The position numbers were made by a program, and so were the translations under genes. Below are positions 31,553 to 39,692 of a stretch of 46,392 bases of DNA, one piece after another. A model generated the notes under the pieces. The model had not been told where the DNA came from, ran no database searches, and worked only from the letters and a program-made list of their open reading frames with translations. Position 1 is the first letter of the stretch. The number at the start of each line of letters is the position of its first letter. The DNA is from a virus, in the IMG/VR virus record IMGVR_UViG_3300030101_002457, positions 1 through 46,392 of that record. The stretch is one strand, 5' to 3'.

Positions 31553-33244
31553 CTAGTTAATATTAAAAGTGCCTGATGCTCCACCATTTGAAATTGTGCC
31601 AAGCGTTGTTTCTTCGCCAGAAAAAGCACCAGTTGTGCTACTTTTCATAATTAAATCTTGTGTTCCACCAAAAAAAACTGAGTGTCCTAATACTACTTTT
31701 GCCGATTGTAAGGTAACATTAAACACACCAATATCCAATTGAATATACCAATCACTATAAGTAGAATTTTTACCTAAATTCCACCATTCAGTAAAAGCAG
31801 AACTATCAAATGCTTCCCAAGCTTCATATTGAAAAGAATATGCGCCAGAGCTTGAAGCAACAAGAGGTGTTGGCGCAGTGTTAGAAGTCATGTGACCTAC
31901 CGCATCAGGGTATTTAGTTCCAGACTGTCCAGTGCCTGTAAAAAACTCAATATCATCAACCATAGTATGAGAACTCCCACCACTACCATAGATGCGATAA
32001 TAACGAGGTTGAGCTGTGCCTACTGTAAACGAACCAACAACGAACTCACTTTCTAAATCTCCAAAATCTTGTGCTTTAACTCTGAGTTTATATGTTCCTG
32101 CTGAGGAAGGTGCAGTAAAAGTTAAACTAGTTGCAGTTTTAGTTATATTAGCATTAGTAACTAATGTCGTATCATCTGCATTGTTTCTGACCTCTGCAAA
32201 ATACGCAACTGCATCATAACTACCAGAGGAAGGAGCAACAGTTACTGTTGTTGAAGCTGAAGTAAATACATTAGCAGGAAAAGTTAAAGCAGGGTCAACA
32301 GTTAAACCGAGATTTGTATTCTGCCATACACCTGCTGTCGAATTGTATTTAAGTAAATCATTGTTCTGAAGACTTGATATAGTTACATCTGACAAACCGC
32401 CAAGAGTAGAGCTTCCACCACCACCACCAGAACCAATACCCAAATTAGTTGGCGTAATCTTTTTAAGTACACCATTATCATTTATAAGCACATGGTCAGC
32501 ATCACTGGAACTAGTCGTGGTTGTTGCTACATCTGCATTAGCTGTACTCAAAACTGTGCCAGTGGTTGCAGGAAGTGTGAGCGTTATATTACCAGCAAAA
32601 TCAGCATGAGCAGGGGCTTTAATACTAGCGTAGTGTGCGTTTGAGCTTTCACAATACAATCGCAGTTCTGATTGTGAGCCATCATTTTTTATATCAACAA
32701 CACCTTTTTCAAAAGTTGCTGTGCCTTGATAATCAATTTTAAATAAATTATCTGTCGCTGATCCTGTATTGGTTCTCACAATCAATGGCGTATTGGTTGA
32801 TGCGTTGTTTGTTTCTATAACATTACTGACAGTAAAATTGCTTCCTAGATAAGCACTTTCTGACGCAGGTGCTAATCTTAAAGGAACTTGAAATGTTCCT
32901 ATTAAAAATGTGCCGTTTGAATTGCCATAGGGATTGAAAGTTGAATTGAAATTTATAAAACCCCCAAATCCACTTCCTAAATTTCCAAAGTTAATATTTT
33001 TTTGATCATCCATTTCTATTTGAAATGCGTTGGTATCTAAGTTGCCCCCAAGTTGTGGTGATGTGTCGTCAACTACCGCAGATAAACCACCGCTCCCACC
33101 TAGTTCTTTGATACTTCCATCAGTATGTTTTGTGAATAATTTGGCATCTGCCGTATTGACGGCAATTTCTCCAACTGCGAGGTCACTTGCAGACGGAGTA
33201 TCTGAAGCTGTAGATGATCTCTTTATTTGTATTGTATTTGCCAC
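31553..33244 (-). CDS. Tail fibre with C-terminal discoidin-like domain
   Basis: A 563-residue protein. The N-terminal module (ANTIQIKRSSTASDTPSASDLAVGEIAVNT) is paralogous to that of the fibre at 33635-34759. A beta-helical middle contains DTSPQLGGNLDTNAF, and a glycine-rich hinge (GIGSGGGGGSS) follows near residue 285. The C-terminal ~165 residues (RYYRIYGSGGSSHTMVDDIEF, TEWWNLGKN, WYIQLDIG) resemble F5/8C-type carbohydrate-binding domains. GTG start behind GAGG. Confidence 0.8.
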   Translation of the reverse strand: MANTIQIKRSSTASDTPSASDLAVGEIAVNTADAKLFTKHTDGSIKELGGSGGLSAVVDDTSPQLGGNLDTNAFQIEMDDQKNINFGNLGSGFGGFINFNSTFNPYGNSNGTFLIGTFQVPLRLAPASESAYLGSNFTVSNVIETNNASTNTPLIVRTNTGSATDNLFKIDYQGTATFEKGVVDIKNDGSQSELRLYCESSNAHYASIKAPAHADFAGNITLTLPATTGTVLSTANADVATTTTSSSDADHVLINDNGVLKKITPTNLGIGSGGGGGSSTLGGLSDVTISSLQNNDLLKYNSTAGVWQNTNLGLTVDPALTFPANVFTSASTTVTVAPSSGSYDAVAYFAEVRNNADDTTLVTNANITKTATSLTFTAPSSAGTYKLRVKAQDFGDLESEFVVGSFTVGTAQPRYYRIYGSGGSSHTMVDDIEFFTGTGQSGTKYPDAVGHMTSNTAPTPLVASSSGAYSFQYEAWEAFDSSAFTEWWNLGKNSTYSDWYIQLDIGVFNVTLQSAKVVLGHSVFFGGTQDLIMKSSTTGAFSGEETTLGTISNGGASGTFNIN

Positions 33245-33252
33245 CCAACACC

Positions 33253-33633
33253 TCAGTTTTTCTTCTTGGGTCTACCTCTTTTTTTCAAAAGTGATTGATA
33301 TCTTTCTTTCCATTTTAGCGCAGATTCCCTTTCCAACTGTAATGTTTGTTTGATATCTGCCATTTGCCCCTTGATAGTTGTGACTGTACTCATCAAATCT
33401 GAGTTCTGTTTTTCAAAGGCATTTTTATTTGATGATACCGCTTCTAAAGTTTTGTGCGCTTCTTTGACCTGTTCTTGTTCTTTTTCTAGCAAAACTTTGG
33501 TCTCTTCAAAATCCTTAATTTGTTGTGCCGCAACTCTTAATTTTGCTTGTGCTTCTAAATATCTTCCTAATAATTCGCCTAAATACTGTTCATGACTTGC
33601 TACCATCGCAGTTAGCATGGTTTTGTTGTCCAT
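33253..33633 (-). CDS. Coiled-coil protein with basic KKRGRPKKK tail
   Basis: A 126-residue protein that is almost continuously coiled coil (about residues 25-110: QQIKDFEETKVLLEKEQEQVKEAHK and similar) and ends in SLLKKRGRPKKKN, an AT-hook-like basic tip. It lies between two fibre genes; a fibre chaperone or trimerisation helper is possible. ATG at 33633 lies 11 bases after GGAGG; the earlier ATG at 33651 overlaps the upstream fibre gene. Confidence 0.6.
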   Translation of the reverse strand: MDNKTMLTAMVASHEQYLGELLGRYLEAQAKLRVAAQQIKDFEETKVLLEKEQEQVKEAHKTLEAVSSNKNAFEKQNSDLMSTVTTIKGQMADIKQTLQLERESALKWKERYQSLLKKRGRPKKKN

Positions 33634-33634
33634 T

Positions 33635-34759
33635 TTAGTATGTGCCTCCATCTATTGTTTTATTATCTAATGTTTGTGTATGACTTGCAAAAACGAATGT
33701 ATCATTACCACCTAACAAAGGTAATGTCACAGTTCTATCTGACGCTAATTCTGATACTGCAAAAACATATTGATGATTTGCGCTTGTATCATTTATTTGT
33801 GGGGTTGTTAGGACAGGACTTGTTAGAGTTTTATTAGTTAATGTTTGTGAATCACTAGTGCCAACAATATCACCTGATGGCGCATGTTTACCATCAACCA
33901 TATCTGCGTTCAAATTCGAAACTGCTGTTGTGGATGTAATTACAAAAGGTGCTGTGCCGTCAGCTATTGTTGATGTAATTTGACCACTTGCAGATACTAG
34001 CCTATAAATTCCTTGGTCAGCAAAATTACGAAAGAATTTACGACCAGATGTTCCCAAATCTAATCCTTGATTTGTTCTTGGTCTAAGGGAATCTGCTAAT
34101 AATTCAAGCTCATCATTTCCTGCTACTTTGAAATCAATCTGGTCATCAGTATCAGCGTGAATAGTCGTATCACCATCAGCGTCCAAAATTAATTCGTTAC
34201 CATTCATATCTAAACTTGTTGCAATGGTTGCGGCTGTAATTGTTGGTGAACCTGCAAGATTACCCTCAATGTTTGCCTTTAATGTTTGTTTGTTAAATCC
34301 TGTTCCGCTTGTGTTAACTGTTGATGTTGGCTCTGCTTCCAATCCATCAAACAAAACAAACTTTCCTGAGTCATCTGCATCTCTAGCGATACCTGCAAAC
34401 TTTGTTGTTGCTGATTCTACATACTTGCCATAAAACCCTATATCAACTGAATTACCTGTGTTATCTTTTGATAACTTTATAAATGGGTCTGTAATACTTA
34501 CTGTTGTTGAATCGATGGTTGTAGTTGTACCCTCAACATCTAAATTTCCTGTGATTGTAAGATTACCATTAAACGTATCATTGGTATCACTTCGCAGAAA
34601 CGCTCCTTCACCACCTATTTTTCTAATGTTATCAGAAGCATCTCTATAGAATAAAATCTGTGTTGCCTCTGTAAACCCTAATTCACCTTGGGCGATATTG
34701 GATGTGGTTGGTGCATCTGAATCACTTGTATTTCGTTTTATTTTTATTGTATTTGCCAT
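33635..34759 (-). CDS. Tail fibre / structural protein
   Basis: A 374-residue protein: ANTIKIKRNTSDSDAPTTSNIAQGELGFTE at the start, then beta-repeats of the form GNLTITGNLDVEGTTTTID and LDMNGNELILDADGDTTI. The C-terminal repeats QTLTNKTLTSP and QTLDNKTIDGGTY are characteristic of marine-phage fibres. The last residues resemble the end of the next upstream gene product (EIDAGTY). Start overlaps the upstream stop (TGATG). Confidence 0.8.
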   Translation of the reverse strand: MANTIKIKRNTSDSDAPTTSNIAQGELGFTEATQILFYRDASDNIRKIGGEGAFLRSDTNDTFNGNLTITGNLDVEGTTTTIDSTTVSITDPFIKLSKDNTGNSVDIGFYGKYVESATTKFAGIARDADDSGKFVLFDGLEAEPTSTVNTSGTGFNKQTLKANIEGNLAGSPTITAATIATSLDMNGNELILDADGDTTIHADTDDQIDFKVAGNDELELLADSLRPRTNQGLDLGTSGRKFFRNFADQGIYRLVSASGQITSTIADGTAPFVITSTTAVSNLNADMVDGKHAPSGDIVGTSDSQTLTNKTLTSPVLTTPQINDTSANHQYVFAVSELASDRTVTLPLLGGNDTFVFASHTQTLDNKTIDGGTY

Positions 34760-35115
34760 CAGTATGTTCCTGCATCTATTTCTTGGGAATAAACAAACTC
34801 ATCACTAGATGAGCTAAATTTTATCATGTCTCCATCAGATGGTGCTGACGTTGGTAAATTCTTTCCACCAATAGTTGCTGTTCCGCTTGGTCCTTGTGGT
34901 CCTTGTGTACCAACTGAAACCACATCAATGTTTGTTGATATAATTTCTACATTCAAAGCTACATCTGCAATAGATACTGTATTAGCTGTTTCTTGAACTG
35001 TGACTGATGTTGAATCTGCGATTGTAACTGAGTTGAGTGTTTGTGCAATCTCGACTGTGTTTCCACCTGATACAGCTATTGAGTTTGTCTGCCCTGTTAG
35101 TATAACGTCATTCAT
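34759..35115 (-). CDS. Short fibre/neck protein with collagen-like segment
   Basis: A 118-residue protein. The N-terminal half has regular beta repeats (VEIAQTLNSVTIADSTSVTV, ETANTVSIADVALNVEI), then a short collagen-like GTQGPQGPSG and a C-terminal globule ending EIDAGTY. It is probably a small trimeric whisker or neck fibre. ATGA overlap with the upstream gene. Confidence 0.7.
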   Translation of the reverse strand: MNDVILTGQTNSIAVSGGNTVEIAQTLNSVTIADSTSVTVQETANTVSIADVALNVEIISTNIDVVSVGTQGPQGPSGTATIGGKNLPTSAPSDGDMIKFSSSSDEFVYSQEIDAGTY

Positions 35116-35462
35116 CTTGTGACCTCTCGCACAATAGAATAAGCACCTTCTATTAATCTTGTGACCACACCGCCACTTGATATTAATTCTAAATCATACA
35201 CTCCATCACCTGCTGTGAGATTTGCTGTATCTGTTGCGGCAACTGTAAGCGTTACTGTTCCATTTGCACCGCCCAAAGCAATGCGTCCGTTTTCAGTTGT
35301 AAGCGTTAAAACTGTTGATGAACTTTCTATCTCATCTCTTAACTGCATTCGTGCCGTAAAACCAGATAAGTTGATTGCTGAACCTGCGCTATCTTTGTAG
35401 GTAATAACCAAAGATAAAGTTGCCCCTTGTTCAACTGTGAGATAATAGCTCCCTGCGGTCAT
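35112..35462 (-). CDS. Beta-sandwich structural protein (BppU-N-like)
   Basis: A 116-residue protein: YYLTVEQGATLSLVITYKDSAGSAINLSGFTARMQLRD, then GTVTLTVAATDTANLTAGDGVYDLEL. This pattern is common to small beta-sandwich proteins in phage fibre and baseplate clusters. ATG at 35462 overlaps the upstream stop (ATGA). Confidence 0.7.
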   Translation of the reverse strand: MTAGSYYLTVEQGATLSLVITYKDSAGSAINLSGFTARMQLRDEIESSSTVLTLTTENGRIALGGANGTVTLTVAATDTANLTAGDGVYDLELISSGGVVTRLIEGAYSIVREVTR

Positions 35463-35737
35463 TTCGTTTCCCAAGCCTCATTTACATCTGGTGTTGATGG
35501 ATCATCTCCCTTCAACGTACCATCTGCGTTTCTAGCCCTTTTGCGTGGCTTTGCCTTTGTTTCGTTAGGTTTTACTACCTTTGTTTCTTGAGCCACCCCT
35601 GCGCCTATGAAATTAGCTACTAACGCCTGTTTCCAAGGCTTATCTATTATTATCTCTTCCCCTGCTTCATACATACGAACTTCTGACCCATGTTCGTTTG
35701 ATGCGCCTAATGTTGAGACAAGCATTTTTATTGCCAT
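35459..35737 (-). CDS. Small basic head-cluster protein
   Basis: A 92-residue protein. The first half (AIKMLVSTLGASNEHGSEVRMYEAGEEI) is ordered, and the second half is a disordered lysine/arginine-rich tail (KPRKRARNADGTLKGDD). Family not certain; it may be a head-completion or capsid accessory protein. Start at 35737 follows GGAGG; residues before it in the longer reading are rejected. Confidence 0.65.
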   Translation of the reverse strand: MAIKMLVSTLGASNEHGSEVRMYEAGEEIIIDKPWKQALVANFIGAGVAQETKVVKPNETKAKPRKRARNADGTLKGDDPSTPDVNEAWETK

Positions 35738-35782
35738 GATATCCTCCGAAAAAAGGGCAGAGTTTCCCCTGCCCCTCATTAC

Positions 35783-36259
35783 TTATGCGTTGTGAACGTC
35801 AAAAGCATTATCGCCAGTATGACGAGCATGACTCTTAACAACAGTAGTACCTAGAGGTGTTCCTGATGAATGTGAGCCTGTCTTAGCGATAGTGGTACGG
35901 ATATACCTTTTCCCACCGATGTAACCTACACGATAGGTTGACCCTGTTGAGTCTGGATTACCTGCTGTACCTGCTGTCCCTGTTCCATCAATTTTCAAGA
36001 ACACTCCATCCGACGCAATCGTACCATCAACAATGTCACTTTGAGTGGCATCTGTAAAAGTAACATTATCATCAGAATGTTCTAATCCAATTTCAAAGAA
36101 AACAGAACCAGATAAAGTATCACCTTCTGCACCAATTGTCACAAGAACTGTTGCACCTTCATAACCTTGAAGATCAACCCCTGTTCCATTTGATGCGGCT
36201 GTTGTGACTGCACTCTTATGAGAAAGTGCGGTTGCTATTGAGTTAGATAAGTCTTTCAT
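35783..36259 (-). CDS. Capsid accessory/decoration-like protein
   Basis: A 158-residue beta-rich protein (GVDLQGYEGATVLVTIGAEGDTLSGSVFFEIGLEHSDDN and VGYIGGKRYIRTTIAKTG). It is encoded right after the major capsid gene. Proteins with this YIGGKRYIR block are found in that position in many phages and are thought to be head decoration or neck components. Assignment by pattern and context. Confidence 0.7.
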   Translation of the reverse strand: MKDLSNSIATALSHKSAVTTAASNGTGVDLQGYEGATVLVTIGAEGDTLSGSVFFEIGLEHSDDNVTFTDATQSDIVDGTIASDGVFLKIDGTGTAGTAGNPDSTGSTYRVGYIGGKRYIRTTIAKTGSHSSGTPLGTTVVKSHARHTGDNAFDVHNA

Positions 36260-36270
36260 ATCACTCTCCC

Positions 36271-37488
36271 TTATGCTGAGATTGTTTGGGTGCGGAGTGC
36301 TTCAGCTAGAATTACCTGACCACCAACTCTACGTCTTGCAACATAACGAACTGTTCCGCTTGTAGCTTGGGTAAATGGATCACGCAATACAGATAAAGCC
36401 ACACGATCAACGACCATGTATCCACGGCTAAAATCACCGAATGCAACTGGTTTTGCACTACCTGCTACATCTGGCATATCTGGCATCTCTACATATGGAT
36501 AGCCAAGAATAGTATTTGGCACACCTGCTGTAAGCATCATACCTGCTTGAAACACATATTGTCCTGCTGTGTCTTTCAGCTTACGAATAGCCGCCAAGGT
36601 AGTACGATTGAAAATAAATGTACCATTTGCCCCATATGGACTTTTCACTGCATGAACGAGGTCAATTAAACCATCTGCTTTCAACAAGCTGTTGTCTCCA
36701 GAGTTTGTTGTTCCGACACTTGAATTTGTTAGAATACCCTCTGGTTTACCGACTGCATTTCCACTAATCATGGACGTGCCTTCAGCCTTTGCAAACTGAT
36801 CCGCAAACTCCTGTTGCATCTCTGCTTCAAGATTAAATACAGAATCCTCAAGCTCTTGCTCAGAAATATCAACTAGCGCATACAACTCATGTGTTGGAAT
36901 TTCTTCTAACTGTGTTGTATATCCTGTAGTCTCAGAACGTGTGCCTGTTTCTGCAACGAATTGTGCCGCAAAAGTCGCTGTTCGTGATGGTATCTGCACT
37001 GATTTCTGTGTTGTTTGTCTTACCCTTGCAATTGTTCTCATGGGCGAAACTTCAGTCAATGTTTTGATAAGTTCACGAACATATTCTGGTGGTGCAAGAA
37101 AACCTGCGGATGTATCGTCTGACACTGTGAGTGCCTTTACTTCATCAACATCCATGTTTTCTTTGCCTTTACGTAACCATTTTTCAAACGCCTTGGTTGA
37201 CATATCAACTTGGGGTGGTTGTAAACCTGCCTCTGGTCGCTTGAGGAGAGTTTCAAATTCAGTTAACTTTTCCTCAACCTTCTTTGACTCCTGTTGCTGT
37301 AGAGTAAGTTTTTGGTTTATATCTTCAAATCTATCAAGGTCAGCCTCAATATTTTTGATTTTCTCTTCAACGAGTGGGTCTGATGAACCCTTTTTTTCCA
37401 TTTCTGCTAATCGAGCATCATTGGTTGATTTGAACTCTTCAAATGCTTTTGCCATGCCCTCGACTGCATTTTTGACATCTTCTGACAT
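36271..37488 (-). CDS. Major capsid protein, HK97 fold
   Basis: A 405-residue protein. A coiled-coil N-terminal delta-like region (about residues 1-100; EEKIKNIEADLDRFEDINQKL) is probably removed by the protease. Then come the HK97 core segments: SAGFLAPPEYVRELIKTL, SPMRTIARV, ALVDISEQELEDSVFNLEAEMQQEFADQFAKAEG, GKPEGILTN, ILGYPYVEMPDMP, FGDFSRGYMVVDR. It forms the icosahedral shell. AGGAG precedes the ATG. Confidence 0.95.
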   Translation of the reverse strand: MSEDVKNAVEGMAKAFEEFKSTNDARLAEMEKKGSSDPLVEEKIKNIEADLDRFEDINQKLTLQQQESKKVEEKLTEFETLLKRPEAGLQPPQVDMSTKAFEKWLRKGKENMDVDEVKALTVSDDTSAGFLAPPEYVRELIKTLTEVSPMRTIARVRQTTQKSVQIPSRTATFAAQFVAETGTRSETTGYTTQLEEIPTHELYALVDISEQELEDSVFNLEAEMQQEFADQFAKAEGTSMISGNAVGKPEGILTNSSVGTTNSGDNSLLKADGLIDLVHAVKSPYGANGTFIFNRTTLAAIRKLKDTAGQYVFQAGMMLTAGVPNTILGYPYVEMPDMPDVAGSAKPVAFGDFSRGYMVVDRVALSVLRDPFTQATSGTVRYVARRRVGGQVILAEALRTQTISA

Positions 37489-37490
37489 CT

Positions 37491-38342
37491 TCAGTCTCCT
37501 TTTAGGATTTTAGTTAAATTAGCAATCTGCTTGATTACATCTGTTTGCTCATTGTCAACCTCTCGCTGATCTAAAGCCTTGTGAACGGCATTTGCCGCCA
37601 CTTTCGATTCACTCCTAGACAAGCCCCCTTCATCCCGAAAGAAACTTTCCCATTCCCGAACCGATTTGCTCTCACCTTTTACCGCTTGTATCCTTGCGCG
37701 TGGATTCATTGGAAAAGTAACAGCAGAAATCTCCATCAGATCAACTTCTCTGAGCATACGCTTTTTGCCCTTTTCATCATAAGTTGCGCCTTTTGGAGAA
37801 ACCCTGTAGCCGATAGACAAACCATCTATAGCACCCATTTTCATTAATTCATAAACTTCCTTGCCTTTTTGCGTACCCATCGCAAGCCGACCTTTTACCT
37901 TCAACCCTTTTCTATCTTCTAGAATTTCATCAAATACACCAATAGGCTCATCTGCCTTGTGTTGATATAATAGTTTAACGCCTTTTGCGCCCTTTGATGC
38001 GATTGACTTTGCAAACGCACCCTCCATCATTACATCATTTCCTAAATCTTTATTATTGAAGATTGAGCCATAACCAGAAAACATCCCTTTATTTTCATCT
38101 TCATCATCATCGCCATATGCTTTTAATTCAGCCTTTATATCTAAAACTTCTGTTTCCTCAAATTCTTCCATTGATTCTTGATCTAAATCCATCGCACTCT
38201 CCTTGCTATCGCCACGAAAACTGCTGAGACAAATCGCTAACCTCTGGTTTCGGGAATACTCAGCTTGCATTGTCCTGTCCCCCATACATCGTGACATGAA
38301 ATCTTCTTCCCCCTCGCCACTTGATGGTTTTGGTATAGGCAT
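37491..38342 (-). CDS. Prohead maturation protease (HK97 family, S78)
   Basis: A 283-residue serine protease. The core has FSGYGSIFNNKDLGNDVMMEGAF, LLYQHKADEPIG (catalytic His) and GAIDGLSIGY (catalytic Ser), then DLMEISAVTFPMNP. An N-terminal extension (IPKPSSGEGEEDFMSRCMGD) is the motif found in front of several phage head proteases. It should cleave the capsid delta region. ATG at 38342 sits six bases after AGGAG; an ATG two codons earlier directly abuts it. Confidence 0.9.
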   Translation of the reverse strand: MPIPKPSSGEGEEDFMSRCMGDRTMQAEYSRNQRLAICLSSFRGDSKESAMDLDQESMEEFEETEVLDIKAELKAYGDDDEDENKGMFSGYGSIFNNKDLGNDVMMEGAFAKSIASKGAKGVKLLYQHKADEPIGVFDEILEDRKGLKVKGRLAMGTQKGKEVYELMKMGAIDGLSIGYRVSPKGATYDEKGKKRMLREVDLMEISAVTFPMNPRARIQAVKGESKSVREWESFFRDEGGLSRSESKVAANAVHKALDQREVDNEQTDVIKQIANLTKILKGD

Positions 38343-38405
38343 ACGCATCTCCTGTTATGATTATAACATCATATTCAATACATAACAATCTTTTGAGTAA
38401 ATGAC

Positions 38406-38432
38406 AAATAAAAAGAGGGCATAAGCCCCCTT
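38406..38432 (-). terminator. Intrinsic terminator before the protease gene
   Basis: On the minus strand AAGGGGGC pairs with GCCCTCTT across a four-base loop (one G-U pair) and is followed by TTTATTTG. It ends transcription of the small gene at 38457-38681. The late capsid operon therefore needs either a fresh promoter downstream or an antitermination mechanism. Confidence 0.7.
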
Positions 38433-38456
38433 AGTTTTATTAATTAATATTTTTAT

Positions 38457-38681
38457 TTAATTCATCAATTGAGAAAGAATTTTTATTTCGTTTTGTACAG
38501 TATAATTTTTGCCTAGATGAATTCTAATGCTATGAACCAGTTTTTTTCTGGCTTTTGTTACTGCACCCTGTAGACCTGCTTTTCTGTTTGTGAAATCTGA
38601 ACTTTGCTCTTCACAAAATTTTTCTTCTGCTTCTTCTAATTTTCTACCTAATTCAATTATTTGTGTTGGTAACTTTTGCAT
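38457..38681 (-). CDS. Small helical protein, unknown function
   Basis: A 74-residue charged helical protein (IIELGRKLEEAEEKFCEEQ, VTKARKKLVHSIRIHLGKNY). No family recognised. The start at 38681 follows TGGAGAAAAA, the standard early leader of this phage. It has its own TTGACA promoter (38743-38728 region) and a terminator right behind it, so it is an early-type monocistronic gene inside the head cluster. Confidence 0.65.
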   Translation of the reverse strand: MQKLPTQIIELGRKLEEAEEKFCEEQSSDFTNRKAGLQGAVTKARKKLVHSIRIHLGKNYTVQNEIKILSQLMN

Positions 38682-38727
38682 TTTTTTCTCCATCTTTCAA
38701 AGTTCTTTTAATTATATTACATAGATA

Positions 38728-38743
38728 GTTTCCATATGTCAAT
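38728..38743 (-). promoter_or_regulatory. Promoter with degenerate operator O5
   Basis: Minus strand ATTGACATATGGAAAC keeps the left half and the spacing of the early palindrome (compare GTTGACATATGCCAAC at 1866) but loses part of the right half. TTGACA is followed after 17 bases by TAATAT. It drives the gene at 38681-38457. Confidence 0.5.
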
Positions 38744-38747
38744 AACT

Positions 38748-38762
38748 ATTTTATATTATTTT
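38748..38762. repeat. AT-only promoter word
   Basis: Exact copy of ATTTTATATTATTTT lying between the divergent promoters O5 and O4. Confidence 0.6.
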
Positions 38763-38795
38763 TTAATTTTTTTTATTATTTTTTATTATTTTATA

Positions 38796-38811
38796 GTTGA
38801 CATAAGGCAAC
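38796..38811 (+). promoter_or_regulatory. Promoter/operator O4
   Basis: GTTGACATAAGGCAAC contains TTGACA; TATATA follows after 17 bases and TATAAT after 21. It drives the plus-strand cassette 38859-40180. Confidence 0.65.
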
Positions 38812-38858
38812 ACACTTGCTATATATAATATATAAGAACACAAACTTTGGAGAAAACA

Positions 38859-39074
38859 ATGTTAGATATTACCAAATTTGAAATAGAACAACTTGAATGG
38901 CACAACCAACATGGAGAAGTTGCTGTGCAATTATGTAAATCTTTTGGCACTTATAAAGAATATGCGGAAGTACAAGCTATAAAAAAAGCACATGAAGCAA
39001 GAGGACATATTGAATATGCAGAACGTGTAAGAAGAGATGAAATTATTTCTAAATATTATAATTTAGCTAAATAA
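38859..39074 (+). CDS. Early cassette protein 1, unknown
   Basis: A 71-residue helical protein (EIEQLEWHNQHGEVAVQLCKS, VQAIKKAHEARGHIEYAERVRRD). Alanine- and histidine-containing helices suggest a small helical bundle. No known family. ATG at 38859 follows TTGGAGAAAAC; an in-frame TTG at 38847 lies within the ribosome site. First gene behind operator O4. Confidence 0.65.
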   Translation: MLDITKFEIEQLEWHNQHGEVAVQLCKSFGTYKEYAEVQAIKKAHEARGHIEYAERVRRDEIISKYYNLAK

Positions 39075-39085
39075 GGGAGAGAAAA

Positions 39086-39412
39086 ATGACAGAACATATG
39101 GAAGTAGCAAACACAATAAGAGACCAAATAACCCACTTTGCGCCATTCGCTTTGATGGCTTGGGGCGCAACTAACCCAACCGCAATGATAGGGGATGACA
39201 CAAAAAAAGGTGGATTACAACTTAAAGTGAGAGGGATGGTTCACAAAGGATATGTAGAAATTAAACTTGCATGGAATGATACATATACAGTTGAAACTTT
39301 CAAAGTAAGAAAAGGTGAGAAGAAAATAACAAAAACTATTGACCATGTTTACTTTGACCAATTGGTTGATGTTTGTGACCACTTAATTGAAGGACAGAGT
39401 TTCGCAAGATAG
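39086..39412 (+). CDS. Early cassette protein 2, conserved-looking
   Basis: A 108-residue protein: HFAPFALMAWGATNPTAMIGD, then LQLKVRGMVHKGYVEIKLAWNDTYTVETFKVRKGEKK, a beta-rich middle, and a helical C-terminus. I have the impression of similar uncharacterised proteins in marine phages but cannot name a family. GGGAGAG precedes the ATG. Confidence 0.65.
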   Translation: MTEHMEVANTIRDQITHFAPFALMAWGATNPTAMIGDDTKKGGLQLKVRGMVHKGYVEIKLAWNDTYTVETFKVRKGEKKITKTIDHVYFDQLVDVCDHLIEGQSFAR

Positions 39413-39425
39413 GAGAAAAGATTAA

Positions 39426-39692
39426 ATGAAAAACAAAAATGGAAACAAATTCAAAAAACCAAATGTTGATATTTCGTCATATATGAAAAATGACCATCCT
39501 CGACCTTGGAATGAAATAAATGAAGGTGAATGGATTATATTTAATTTTTATATTATGAGGTGGAAAACTTATTCAAGACCTAAATCATTCAACATATATG
39601 GATTCTCTAAAGGTCGACACACTTATGCAAGAATTTATTGGGGCATGAAGGTTCTGCATTTTAAATTTAAAATAAGAAGGATAATAGTATGA
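39426..39692 (+). CDS. Early cassette protein 3, unknown
   Basis: An 88-residue basic and aromatic protein (RPWNEINEGEWIIFNFYIMRWKTYSRPKSFNIYGFSKGRH). The hydrophobic residues look like strands rather than a membrane span. Overlaps the next gene by four bases. Confidence 0.6.
   Translation: MKNKNGNKFKKPNVDISSYMKNDHPRPWNEINEGEWIIFNFYIMRWKTYSRPKSFNIYGFSKGRHTYARIYWGMKVLHFKFKIRRIIV

Noticed and set aside
36941-37513. Plus-strand reading of 190 codons opposite the capsid gene
   Set aside because: Antisense shadow of the major capsid coding sequence; the composition mirrors the capsid codons.
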